Part shown: one piece after another, positions 52,898 to 60,603 of the stretch
Numbering within the stretch: position 1 is the stretch's first letter
Layout: every line of letters starts with the position of its first letter
DNA from: Caproiciproducens sp. CPB-2
GTDB lineage: Bacteria > Bacillota > Clostridia > Oscillospirales > Acutalibacteraceae
Assembly (NCBI RefSeq): GCF_036287215.1
Contig: NZ_CP142860.1
Coordinates: forward strand, 1,736,001 to 1,800,000
Reading direction: 5' to 3'
DNA: 64,000 nt
The notes under the pieces: generated by a model
The model's input: the letters and a program-made list of their open reading frames with translations, nothing else
Told to the model about the DNA's origin: nothing
Databases searched by the model: none
Translations under genes and position numbers: made by a program

Positions 52898-53637
52898 GCT
52901 ATTCGTCTTTTGCCCTCTATTATGACAGCCTTACACAAAATGTCAGTTATCCGGAACGGGCGGAGTATCTGATCGGTTTGCTGGACAGGCTGAACCATAA
53001 GGCCGGACTGACGCTCGATTTGGCCTGCGGCACAGGCAGCTTTACCATTGAACTGGCTGAGCGCGGAATCGATATTTACGGAATAGACGGCTCCGAGTCC
53101 ATGCTTTCCGTTGCAAAGCAAAAAGCGGCGGACCGTGGGCTGGATATCCTTTTTCTGCGTCAGCAGATGCAGAGTATCGACCTGTACGGCACGGTCGATA
53201 CGGTGATTTGTATGCTGGACAGCATCAACCACCTGACCCGTGAAAGCGATGTGATGAAGACGTTTTCACGCGTTTCGCTTTTTCTGAATCCGGGCGGATA
53301 TTTTGTTTTTGACATGAATACACTGTATAAGCACCGGTATGTTCTCGGAAATCAGACATACGTTTATGACACGGACGATGTTTACTGTGTCTGGCAGAAC
53401 CGTTTTGAAGAAAAGACCGGCCGGGTCGGAATCACTCTGGACTTTTTCGGCCGGGAGGGCGAAGCCTACCACAGAAGTTCAGAGCACTTCTATGAGCGCG
53501 CTTACGATACGGAGCGGATTGTTTCCATGCTGTCCAAAGCGGGACTGGAAACCGTGGGTTTGTTTCGCGAACTCAGTTTTGAAGAACCGGACGATCAAAC
53601 GGAACGAATTGTCGTTGCAGCAAGAAAGATAAAATAA
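52894..53637 (+). CDS. Class I SAM-dependent methyltransferase
   Basis: A 247-aa protein with the SAM-binding motif LDLACGTGSFTIEL (residues about 36-49) and the following acidic strand YGIDGSESML. The C-half has beta-rich YVYDTDDVYCVWQNRF elements like small-molecule methyltransferases of the YjhP type. The substrate is unknown. It is translationally coupled to yerC, so it may be under the same control. Confidence 0.88.
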   Translation: MSYSSFALYYDSLTQNVSYPERAEYLIGLLDRLNHKAGLTLDLACGTGSFTIELAERGIDIYGIDGSESMLSVAKQKAADRGLDILFLRQQMQSIDLYGTVDTVICMLDSINHLTRESDVMKTFSRVSLFLNPGGYFVFDMNTLYKHRYVLGNQTYVYDTDDVYCVWQNRFEEKTGRVGITLDFFGREGEAYHRSSEHFYERAYDTERIVSMLSKAGLETVGLFRELSFEEPDDQTERIVVAARKIK

Positions 53638-53650
53638 AAGGATTTTTAAT

Positions 53651-54538
53651 ATGGATAGAATGATCAGATGCATTACCTCCGACGGCAGCATCATGGCCGC
53701 CGCCGCCGATTCCACCTATCTGGTTGCCACGGCCCAGCAGATTCACGGCACCAGCCCGGTCGCAACCGCGGCGCTCGGCAGGCTGCTCACGGGCGCTTCG
53801 CTGATGGGCTCGATGCTGAAAAAGGAAAACGCTTCCCTTACGCTGAAAATCAACGGGGGCGGACCTTTGGGCACAGTGGTCGCCATTGCGGACAGCCACG
53901 GCAACTGCCGGGGCTGCGTTGACAACCCCGCAGTTGAGTTGCCGCTCAAGCCAAACGGAAAACTCGATGTCGGCACGGCGGTAGGTGCGAACGGTATTCT
54001 GGGTGTGCTACGCGATTTTGGCGAGGGAAGCCCTTATATGGGCCATGTGGAAATTAAATCAGGAGAAATCGCGGAGGACCTTACCAATTATTATGCCGTC
54101 AGCGAACAGATTCCCACCGTTTGCGCGCTGGGGGTGCTGCTCGACAAAGGGGACAGCCGCCGGCTCCTTGCGGGCGGGATGCTGATACAGGTTTTGCCCG
54201 GGGCGGATCAGGCGGCAATAGACAGGCTGGAACGAAATGCAGGCGGATTAAAACCGGTCACGACCATGCTGGCCGCGGGAATGTCGATAGAAGAGATGTG
54301 TAAAACCGCGCTGGAAGGCTTTGAAATGGAAATTCTGGACGAGTTTCAAATCGGTTATGTCTGCAATTGCAGCAAGGAACGTGTGCTCCGTGCGATTTCA
54401 ACACTGAAACCGGAGGATATTCTGTCGCTGGCGGATGAGAAGGGCTTTGCCGAGGCGAAGTGTCAGTACTGCGGTCATACCTATCAGCTGTCGGAACAGG
54501 AATTGAAAGAGCTGGCGGAAAAAAAGCAGGCAAAATAA
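53651..54538 (+). CDS. hslO: Redox-regulated chaperone Hsp33
   Basis: A 295-aa holdase activated by oxidation. The N-domain starts with MDRMIRCITSDGSIMAAAADST. The C-terminal redox switch has the CNCSKERV (CxC) and CQYCGH (CxxC) zinc ligands. It releases zinc and binds unfolding proteins under oxidative stress, a useful trait for an anaerobe. It ends just before the tRNA promoter. Confidence 0.96.
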   Translation: MDRMIRCITSDGSIMAAAADSTYLVATAQQIHGTSPVATAALGRLLTGASLMGSMLKKENASLTLKINGGGPLGTVVAIADSHGNCRGCVDNPAVELPLKPNGKLDVGTAVGANGILGVLRDFGEGSPYMGHVEIKSGEIAEDLTNYYAVSEQIPTVCALGVLLDKGDSRRLLAGGMLIQVLPGADQAAIDRLERNAGGLKPVTTMLAAGMSIEEMCKTALEGFEMEILDEFQIGYVCNCSKERVLRAISTLKPEDILSLADEKGFAEAKCQYCGHTYQLSEQELKELAEKKQAK

Positions 54539-54571
54539 TCCGGGGAAAATGAAAAAAATGTAATTTTAGTG

Positions 54572-54600
54572 TTGACAACTGGCACAATATATAGTATTAT
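54572..54600 (+). promoter_or_regulatory. SigA-type promoter for the tRNA operon
   Basis: TTGACA (54572-54577), a 17-base spacer and TATTAT (54595-54600). Start near 54607, about 30 bases before the first tRNA. Confidence 0.85.
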
Positions 54601-54635
54601 ATAACACGTCGCTGATGAACGCGGCACACGCGAAT

Positions 54636-54712
54636 GGGAGCATAGCTCAGCTGGTTAGAGCACCTGCCTTACAAGCAGGGGGTCATAGGTTCGAGTCCTA
54701 TTGTTCCCACCA
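54636..54712 (+). tRNA. tRNA-Val (anticodon TAC)
   Basis: A 77-nt cloverleaf: acceptor GGGAGCA/TGTTCCC, anticodon loop CTTACAA giving TAC, T-arm GGTTCGAGTCC and encoded CCA. First of five tRNAs under one promoter. Confidence 0.97.
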
Positions 54713-54721
54713 CTTAAAGTT

Positions 54722-54798
54722 GGCTCGGTAGTTCAGCTGGTTAGAACGCTAGCCTGTCACGCTAGAGGTCGTCGGTTCGATCCCGATCCGAGTCGCCA
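54722..54798 (+). tRNA. tRNA-Asp (anticodon GTC)
   Basis: A 77-nt cloverleaf: acceptor GGCTCGG/CCGAGTC (one G-T pair), anticodon stem CTAGC/GCTAG with loop CTGTCAC, discriminator G and encoded CCA. Confidence 0.97.
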
Positions 54799-54801
54799 TT
54801 T

Positions 54802-54877
54802 GCCTCTGTAGCTCAGTTGGTAGAGCAGGGGACTGAAAATCCCCGTGTCGGTGGTTCGATTCCGCCCGGAGGCACCA
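54802..54877 (+). tRNA. tRNA-Phe (anticodon GAA)
   Basis: A 76-nt cloverleaf: acceptor GCCTCTG/CGGAGGC, anticodon stem GGGGA/TCCCC with loop CTGAAAA, encoded CCA. Only three bases separate it from tRNA-Asp. Confidence 0.97.
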
Positions 54878-54882
54878 AGCAT

Positions 54883-54958
54883 GCGAACGTAGCTCATCTG
54901 GTAGAGCGCCACCTTGCCAAGGTGGAGGTAGCGAGTTCGAGCCTCGTCGTTCGCTCCA
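54883..54958 (+). tRNA. tRNA-Gly (anticodon GCC)
   Basis: A 76-nt cloverleaf: acceptor GCGAACG/CGTTCGC, anticodon stem CCACC/GGTGG with loop TTGCCAA, encoded CCA. Confidence 0.97.
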
Positions 54959-54963
54959 TTTTT

Positions 54964-55038
54964 GGCGTCATAGCCAAGTGGTAAGGCATGGGTCTGCAAA
55001 ACCCTGATTCCCCAGTTCAAATCTGGGTGACGCCTCCA
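54964..55038 (+). tRNA. tRNA-Cys (anticodon GCA)
   Basis: A 75-nt cloverleaf: acceptor GGCGTCA/TGACGCC, anticodon stem GGGT/ACCC with loop CTGCAAA, encoded CCA. Last tRNA of the run, ten bases before the terminator. Confidence 0.97.
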
Positions 55039-55047
55039 AGCAAAGGG

Positions 55048-55087
55048 AAAAGTCCGTAAAACAGGTTTTTGTTTTACGGACTTTTTT
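55048..55087 (+). terminator. Terminator of the tRNA operon
   Basis: AAAAGTCCGTAAAAC (55048-55062) pairs perfectly with GTTTTACGGACTTTT (55071-55085), followed by more T. Confidence 0.95.
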
Positions 55088-55094
55088 AATATCA

Positions 55095-55131
55095 CAATCA
55101 CCCCATGCATATAGATTGCATGGGGTGATTG
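55095..55131 (+). promoter_or_regulatory. Perfect 15-bp hairpin covering the cwlD ribosome-binding site
   Basis: CAATCACCCCATGCA (55095-55109) and TGCATGGGGTGATTG (55117-55131) pair perfectly around a 7-base loop. The right arm contains the cwlD Shine-Dalgarno GGGGTGA (55122-55128) and ends three bases before the TTG start. There is no T-run, and a good terminator lies just upstream. It may block translation of read-through tRNA-operon transcripts, or be a protein-binding palindrome. Confidence 0.7.
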
Positions 55132-55133
55132 CG

Positions 55134-55862
55134 TTGAACGAGAAAGAAGCCAAAACCTATTTTATACCGATAGCCGTCCTGGTTTTATGCTGTCTTGCTT
55201 TTTTGCTGCTGTCCTACATCTCCTATCATAAAATCGATAAAATGGCTTTGGCCTTGGCGGAAAAACGCAATCCCGTCATTGTGCTCGACCCCGGTCACGG
55301 CGGGGAAGACGGGGGAGCCGCGGGGAAAAACTCCGCGCCTGAAAAGGACATTAACCTGGCAATTGCCCTGCAGCTGGAAAAACTTTTGAAAAGCTCCGGA
55401 ATGCGTGTCGTGATGACAAGGACCACGGATGCTTCCATTTGTGACGATCACCTTGACACCGTGAGGGAACGAAAGGTCAGCGACCTCCATAACCGCCTGA
55501 AAATCATTGAGGAGCAGGGTGACTGCATCTTTATCAGCATTCATCAAAACCATTTCACGGAAAGCCGCTACAGCGGAGCGCAGATCTTCTACTCAAAAAA
55601 TACCGACGGAAGTAAAATTCTGGCCGAAAATATCAAAAGCCGGATTGTAGAGCTGATTCAGCCGGAAAACAAGCGGGAGACAAAGCCGGCCACCAGTTCC
55701 ATTTATCTCCTGTGGAATACAAAAGTTACCGCTGTGCTGGTCGAGTGCGGTTTCCTTTCCAACGATTCCGAGGCTGCGAAACTGAATGATAAAACTTATC
55801 AGCAGCAAATGGCGTTTTGCGTCTACAGCGGACTGCTGGATTACCTTCATTCCGTGGAGTAG
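55134..55862 (+). CDS. cwlD: N-acetylmuramoyl-L-alanine amidase CwlD
   Basis: A 242-aa zinc amidase (Amidase_3) with an N-terminal membrane anchor (residues about 9-32). Zinc and catalytic motifs are VLDPGHGGEDGG (His), SIHQNHF (His) and VLVECGFLSN (Glu). CwlD works with PdaA to make muramic-delta-lactam in spore cortex, needed for germination. The TTG at 55134 is chosen for its GGGGTGA; upstream in-frame TTG 55116 and GTG 55125 lie inside the hairpin. The short length fits CwlD rather than vegetative amidases. Confidence 0.9.
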   Translation: MNEKEAKTYFIPIAVLVLCCLAFLLLSYISYHKIDKMALALAEKRNPVIVLDPGHGGEDGGAAGKNSAPEKDINLAIALQLEKLLKSSGMRVVMTRTTDASICDDHLDTVRERKVSDLHNRLKIIEEQGDCIFISIHQNHFTESRYSGAQIFYSKNTDGSKILAENIKSRIVELIQPENKRETKPATSSIYLLWNTKVTAVLVECGFLSNDSEAAKLNDKTYQQQMAFCVYSGLLDYLHSVE

Positions 55863-55866
55863 TGTC

Positions 55867-55895
55867 TTGTATTCGTCCACAGGTTGGGCTATAAT
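55867..55895 (+). promoter_or_regulatory. SigA-type promoter for radA
   Basis: TTGTAT (55867-55872), a 17-base spacer and TATAAT (55890-55895). Start near 55902; radA ATG at 55928. Confidence 0.75.
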
Positions 55896-55927
55896 TTAAA
55901 AAACAGAGGAAATAAGAGGAACAAAAA

Positions 55928-57298
55928 ATGGCTTCCAAATCAAAAAGTATTTATATCTGCTCCGAGTGCGGGTTTGAATCTGCAAAATGGTTCGGAAAAT
56001 GTCCCGGCTGCGGGCAGTGGAACACGATGACAGAAGAAATCAGGGAATCGACCGCCCAAAAGAATTCGGCGGGTGCGGCGCGCAAAAATACCGTCCCCGT
56101 TTCCATCAATGAAATCAGTACCGCGGAGGAAGCCCGTTATCATACCGGTTTAACGGAACTGGACAGAGTGCTCGGCGGCGGGATTGTAAAAGGCTCCCTG
56201 ATTTTGATCAGCGGAGAGCCGGGAATCGGCAAATCGACGATCCTTTTGCAGATCTGCGAATATCTCGGGCAATCCCTGAAGATCCTATATGTATCGGGAG
56301 AAGAATCAAACCGGCAAATAAAGCTCCGTGCGGCCCGTCTGGGCGTTCAAAGCGATAATCTCTATATTCTGACCGAAACGGACATTCAATGCGTTATAGA
56401 GCAAATGAGAGCCCAAAAACCCGATCTGGTGATGATCGATTCCATCCAGACGATGAATGATACCGATCTGAATTCGTCGCCCGGCAGCGTCACACAGGTG
56501 CGGGAATGCACCAACGCCGTGATGCACACCGCAAAAGCGCTGGAAATCCCAACCATTCTCGTCGGCCATGTCAATAAGGACGGGGCCATCGCGGGACCGA
56601 AGGTGCTGGAGCATATCGTCGACGCGGTGCTTTATTTTGAGGGGGACCGCCAAATGTCCTACCGGATTCTGCGGGCCGCAAAGAACAGATACGGTTCCAC
56701 CAATGAAATCGGCGTGTTTGACATGGGCGACAATGGGCTTCATCAGGTGGACAACCCTTCGCTCGCTCTGCTGGACGGAAGGCCGAAAAATGTATCGGGC
56801 ACCTGCGTCACCTGCGTAATAGAAGGTTCCCGCCCGATTCTGGCCGAAATACAGGGACTTGCAACGACGACCGGCTTTGGAAATCCCAGAAGGATGTCGA
56901 CCGGTTTTGATTACAACCGAATGTCTCTGCTGCTTGCCGTACTTGAAAAACGGGCGGGATACTATTTTTCCAATCTGGACGCTTATGTCAATGTTGTAGG
57001 AGGATTAAGACTGGACGAGCCCGCGGCCGACCTTGCGGTAGCCATGTCGCTCGTGTCCAGTCTGAAGGATATCCCCGTCAGCGATGACGCCATTGTATTC
57101 GGCGAGATCGGCCTTGCCGGGGAAATACGCGCCGTTACCCATGTCGACGCCAGAATCAGCGAGGCTGCCCGGCTGGGCTTTACAAAATGCATTTTACCCT
57201 TTCACAGCCTGAAGCAGGCCAACGTCAAAGGGAACGGCATTCAATTGATCGGGGTCAAAGGCGTGAGGGAGGCGTTTGAGGCTTTATCTGGTTGCTGA
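55928..57298 (+). CDS. radA: DNA repair protein RadA
   Basis: A 456-aa RecA-related helicase for branch migration in recombination. The N-terminal zinc finger is CSECGFESAKWFGKCPGCG. Walker A is GEPGIGKST, and the RadA-specific KNRFG motif is present as KNRYG, a conservative Phe-to-Tyr change. The C-terminal Lon-like domain ends the protein. Its last 44 bases overlap an antisense mini-gene. Confidence 0.96.
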   Translation: MASKSKSIYICSECGFESAKWFGKCPGCGQWNTMTEEIRESTAQKNSAGAARKNTVPVSINEISTAEEARYHTGLTELDRVLGGGIVKGSLILISGEPGIGKSTILLQICEYLGQSLKILYVSGEESNRQIKLRAARLGVQSDNLYILTETDIQCVIEQMRAQKPDLVMIDSIQTMNDTDLNSSPGSVTQVRECTNAVMHTAKALEIPTILVGHVNKDGAIAGPKVLEHIVDAVLYFEGDRQMSYRILRAAKNRYGSTNEIGVFDMGDNGLHQVDNPSLALLDGRPKNVSGTCVTCVIEGSRPILAEIQGLATTTGFGNPRRMSTGFDYNRMSLLLAVLEKRAGYYFSNLDAYVNVVGGLRLDEPAADLAVAMSLVSSLKDIPVSDDAIVFGEIGLAGEIRAVTHVDARISEAARLGFTKCILPFHSLKQANVKGNGIQLIGVKGVREAFEALSGC

Positions 57299-57434
57299 CA
57301 GGAGCCCGGGGAGTGACTTTGATGCAGTGCACACAGCCGTCTCCGGTATAATTGGTAATCGCAGAGGGCATTTCCAGACTGCAGTAGCCGTCATGCTGAT
57401 AAATACAGTCTTCATCACATTGAATGATGCTCAT
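57255..57434 (-). CDS. Small Cys-rich protein (59 aa), antisense to the end of radA
   Basis: A 59-aa protein starting MSIIQCDEDCIYQHDGYCSL. Cys residues at 6, 10, 18, 34 and 37 form a CxxxC-x7-C-x15-CxxC pattern that could bind zinc or an Fe-S cluster. Short clostridial proteins with the same CxxxCIYQxxGxC start exist, often unannotated. The RBS is strong (GAGGTGA, six bases before ATG). A TATAAT lies just upstream on this strand. The C-terminal 20 residues are Pro-rich and overlap radA. No function is assigned. Confidence 0.75.
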   Translation of the reverse strand: MSIIQCDEDCIYQHDGYCSLEMPSAITNYTGDGCVHCIKVTPRAPVSNQIKPQTPPSRL

Positions 57435-57554
57435 TTATGTTCACCTCAATTATATTTTGGGGGATAAGCGTGAAAATTATTCATTGATTTGCTTAAAATT
57501 GAGCTAATATTTTCCCTCTTCCATCACAGAATAAACAGGAATGGGGGAATGAGA

Positions 57555-58535
57555 ATGAAGAAGTATGCAATGCTATTATCCTTTACATCTATGATGGTCG
57601 TAGGAATCCTCACATGGGGTGTTTTTTCGCGAAATTCGGTCGTTCCTGTCAGTATTGTAAAGGTGAACCCAGTTACAGTCGAAAATTCTGTGACGTGCAG
57701 CGGCAGGGTAGAGCGGGTTTCGACGCACAACGTCTACTCGCCGTCCGCGGCTTTTGTCAGCCAGGTTTATGTTCAGCTGGGGGACAAAGTTACCCAGGGA
57801 CAGCGCTTAATGGACATTCAGGTGCCTTCCTCCGCTTCCGATTCTTCCAGTTCTTCCGATTCCGAATTGGATGGAACGTACGAAAGCCTTCTCAATCAAT
57901 ACAGCGGACAGAGCCAGATTACGACCAGGACGATTACTTCTCCGTACGAAGGAAAAATCACGTCGCTCTCGGTTGCCAACCAGGGCTACGTCCAGGCCGG
58001 CACTCCGGTCGCGGTCATATCGGACAACTCCGATATGCTTCAGGTAAGGCTTTCGGTCAATGAATCGCAGATTTCCGACATAAAGAAAGGGCAAAAGGCG
58101 ATTATTACCGGCGTAGGATTTAAAAACACGGCGTATACCGGCACTGTCAAAAGCATTTCCGCCGAAGCGAAACAGATGGTTTCCACAACGGGGCAGGAAA
58201 CGGTGGTAGAGGTAATCGTCAGCGTCGAAAAACCGGGGAGCGATATCAAGCCCGGTTATACCGCGAAGGCAAAAATTATTACATCTGAAAACCCCAATGT
58301 CCTTATTGCGCCCTATAACGCTGTCAGAGCCGATAAAAATGGAAATGAGTATGTGTTCAAGTTAAAAGAAAAGAAGGCCGTCAAAACTCCTGTGGTGACC
58401 GACAGAGAATTTGACGACGGTTTTGAAATAACCAGCGGTCTGTCCGAAAACGATGAAGTCATCGCCAACCCGGATTCCGTGTCAAACGGGGCTCACGTCA
58501 TCCCCAAAGAAAGTTCGGTGAGCTCCGATGAGTGA
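57555..58535 (+). CDS. HlyD/MacA-type efflux periplasmic adaptor-like protein
   Basis: A 326-aa membrane-fusion protein. It has an N-terminal membrane anchor (residues about 4-25), a lipoyl-like half (VYVQLGDKVTQGQRLMDIQVP), a short Ser/Asp-rich linker in place of a long hairpin, a second lipoyl half (TSPYEGKITSLSVANQGYVQAGTPVAVI) and a beta-barrel domain. In Gram-positives such proteins work with MacB-type permeases. ATG 57555 lies six bases after GGGGGA. Its end overlaps the permease start by eight bases. Confidence 0.9.
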   Translation: MKKYAMLLSFTSMMVVGILTWGVFSRNSVVPVSIVKVNPVTVENSVTCSGRVERVSTHNVYSPSAAFVSQVYVQLGDKVTQGQRLMDIQVPSSASDSSSSSDSELDGTYESLLNQYSGQSQITTRTITSPYEGKITSLSVANQGYVQAGTPVAVISDNSDMLQVRLSVNESQISDIKKGQKAIITGVGFKNTAYTGTVKSISAEAKQMVSTTGQETVVEVIVSVEKPGSDIKPGYTAKAKIITSENPNVLIAPYNAVRADKNGNEYVFKLKEKKAVKTPVVTDREFDDGFEITSGLSENDEVIANPDSVSNGAHVIPKESSVSSDE

Positions 58536-59718
58536 CTATGTGAAATCTGCATTTCAGAATTTGGGCAGAAAGCGTGTCAGGACGGTGCTTACCATACTGG
58601 GAATCGCGATCGGTGTGGCCTCCGTCGTGATGATCGGCAATATCAGCCAGTGCGGAACCAACGCGCTCAGCAACGAGCTGGAAAGCCTCGGTCTGAGCGG
58701 TCTTACCATTTCCTCTTCGTCGGATACCGCCGCCCCGGTTTCTCTCAATGAAGACGACCTGAGTATTATCAAGCGGTGCGATCAGGTGGAACAGGCAGCT
58801 CCCGTGATGGTGGAAAGCACGGATATCTCGGCCAGAAAATTGAGTTCCAAAGCTCTGGTGTGGGGGATAGACACCAACGCAAGCCAGATTATTTCCATTA
58901 ATCTGCTATACGGCCGGCTGTTCAATTCGGAGGATATCAGCACAGGCGCAAACGTATGTTTGGTAGATGAAGCCTTTTCAAAAAGCACCTATATGAGAAG
59001 CAATATCATTGGGAAAACAGTGTCCATTATGAGCGGCGGAGTCGAAGAAAATTATAAGGTGATCGGGATTATTAAAACGGGCAGCGGCCTTTTGCAGAAC
59101 ATGATCGGGAACTATATCCCCACCTTCGTCTATGTTCCTTACACCACTGTTCAGGCCACGTCCGGAAGAAACGATTTCGACCAGATCGTGGTCAAAGTGA
59201 AATCCGGCGGCAATGTAGAGAGCATCGGAAAAACAATCGTAGACACGCTCAACCGCGACAACGGGACAGCGGACGCGTTCGTATCCAATAATCTTGCCAA
59301 GCAGAAGGACAGCCTTACCAATATGCTGGGAATTGTTACTCTGATTCTTTCCGCGGTAGGCTCCGTTTCCTTATTGGTGGCAAGCCTGAGCATCATGACC
59401 GTCATGCTGGTTTCGGTTAACGAACGGACCCGGGAAATCGGAATCAAGAAAGCGATCGGGGCAAAGCAAAGCTCCATCATGCTGGAATTTATGTTCGAGG
59501 CCGTTCTGATCTCCCTGATCGGCTGCGTCTGCGGTATCGCGGCGGGATATGTCATTTCCTTCGCCGGCGCTGAATATTTTGGCGTGGAGCTGAGTACAAG
59601 GGCGGATATCATGATGATCGCGGTAGAATTCTCCCTTGCATCCGGCACTGTTTTCGGGGTTTATCCGGCTTATAAAGCGTCAAGGCTGAAGCCCGTCGAC
59701 GCGCTCAGACAGGAGTAA
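58528..59718 (+). CDS. MacB/FtsX-type ABC transporter permease
   Basis: A 396-aa protein with a first membrane segment at about 20-42 (VRTVLTILGIAIGVASVVMIG), a large extracytoplasmic MacB_PCD domain and three membrane segments near the C-terminus, ending GVYPAYKASRLKPVDALRQE as this family does. It is overlapped by the HlyD-like gene, so the two form one exporter. The expected ATPase gene is not adjacent on either side, so it must be supplied elsewhere or be lost. Confidence 0.92.
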   Translation: MSDYVKSAFQNLGRKRVRTVLTILGIAIGVASVVMIGNISQCGTNALSNELESLGLSGLTISSSSDTAAPVSLNEDDLSIIKRCDQVEQAAPVMVESTDISARKLSSKALVWGIDTNASQIISINLLYGRLFNSEDISTGANVCLVDEAFSKSTYMRSNIIGKTVSIMSGGVEENYKVIGIIKTGSGLLQNMIGNYIPTFVYVPYTTVQATSGRNDFDQIVVKVKSGGNVESIGKTIVDTLNRDNGTADAFVSNNLAKQKDSLTNMLGIVTLILSAVGSVSLLVASLSIMTVMLVSVNERTREIGIKKAIGAKQSSIMLEFMFEAVLISLIGCVCGIAAGYVISFAGAEYFGVELSTRADIMMIAVEFSLASGTVFGVYPAYKASRLKPVDALRQE

Positions 59719-59722
59719 AAAT

Positions 59723-60511
59723 ATGGGTTTTATCCAAACTCCGAACCTTCCGGAGTCGGACGTGGCCGCAGCGGCCATGTCCGGTACATATCCCGCAGTT
59801 GCGGACGCGCTCAGAGCGCGGAATATAGAAGTTCTTCCGATAAAGCCGTGTAAGGCTTTGAGCGTGCCGGTATGCTGTCACGCCGATATGCTGCTGCACC
59901 ACCTGGGCGGCAATCGAATCGTTGCGGCAAATGGGGAAGAGGATCTGAAAATAAGACTGGAACAATTAGGGTTCGAGGTATCCTATTCGAACAAATGTAT
60001 TTCCAATTCTTATCCGCAGGATGTCATTTTAAATTGCGCCCGTATCGGAAACCGGTTATTGGCCAACTGGAAGGCCATCGACAGCACGATTTATGAGTAC
60101 TGCAGCGCGAACCGGATAGAAATAACGGACGTAAGGCAAGGATACGCGAAATGCTCCACAATCATTGTCGATAGCCGGTCTGTAATCACGGCGGACCCGT
60201 CCATAGCGGAAGCGGCGGAAAGAATGAGGATGGATGTTCTGAAAATTACGCCGGGCTATGTAAATTTAGAGGGATACGAATATGGGTTTCTTGGAGGCGC
60301 CTGCGGAATGATTGGAAAAGGAAAACTGGCTTTTACAGGCAGCATCAAAAATCATCCTGATTATTCTGGTATGAAAAGCTTCTGTGATCAGAAAAAGGTG
60401 GAATTGATTTCTCTGACGGACGGTCCGCTGCTGGACATTGGGGGAATTCTTCCGTTAAAAGCCGTAAACCGTATCGAAAAAGAAACCTTAGAAAGAAATA
60501 GAAATCCTTGA
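59723..60511 (+). CDS. DUF6873-like protein, possible guanidino-modifying-enzyme fold
   Basis: A 262-aa cytosolic protein found across clostridia. Features are repeated small domains with KCISNSYPQDVILNCARIG, CSTIIVDSRSVITADPSI and the Gly-rich GYEYGFLGGACGMIGKGKLAFTG. This layout recalls the beta/alpha-propeller of arginine-deiminase-like proteins; I recall the family as DUF6873 (GME fold), but no catalytic Cys-His-Glu set can be assigned. It starts five bases after the permease stop, with AGGAGT as RBS, so it is likely cotranscribed. Function unknown. Confidence 0.75.
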   Translation: MGFIQTPNLPESDVAAAAMSGTYPAVADALRARNIEVLPIKPCKALSVPVCCHADMLLHHLGGNRIVAANGEEDLKIRLEQLGFEVSYSNKCISNSYPQDVILNCARIGNRLLANWKAIDSTIYEYCSANRIEITDVRQGYAKCSTIIVDSRSVITADPSIAEAAERMRMDVLKITPGYVNLEGYEYGFLGGACGMIGKGKLAFTGSIKNHPDYSGMKSFCDQKKVELISLTDGPLLDIGGILPLKAVNRIEKETLERNRNP

Positions 60512-60536
60512 CTGTCCCTCTAAAAAATGATACAAT
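60508..60536 (+). promoter_or_regulatory. SigA-type promoter of the plus-strand recombinase
   Basis: TTGACT (60508-60513), a 17-base spacer and TACAAT (60531-60536). The -35 overlaps the end of the preceding gene, and the -10 lies at the edge of a 13-bp palindrome that covers the start site. Confidence 0.7.
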
Positions 60537-60563
60537 TATACAAAATAAAAATTTTGTATAATT
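60534..60563. repeat. Perfect 13-bp inverted repeat over the recombinase promoter start
   Basis: AATTATACAAAAT (60534-60546), AAAA, ATTTTGTATAATT (60551-60563). The arms are perfect. It overlaps the -10 and start region and itself contains TATAAT on both strands. Flanking GTCCC (60514-60518) and GGGAC (60567-60571) also pair. Without a T-run an operator is more likely than a terminator. Confidence 0.75.
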
Positions 60564-60603
60564 AAGGGGACTGGAAAACCAAAGAAAGGATTTGAATTGG
60601 CTC

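Noticed and set aside
57276..57467. Plus-strand open frame of 63 codons after radA
   Set aside because: No RBS and low-quality sequence; the minus-strand Cys-rich gene explains this stretch.
60534..60563. Palindrome considered as a dif or att site for the adjacent recombinases
   Set aside because: Xer sites have 11-bp arms around 6-8 bp with TTAT at the inner ends. Here the loop is 4 bp and the AT-rich TTAT elements face outward; overlap with a promoter suits an operator better.
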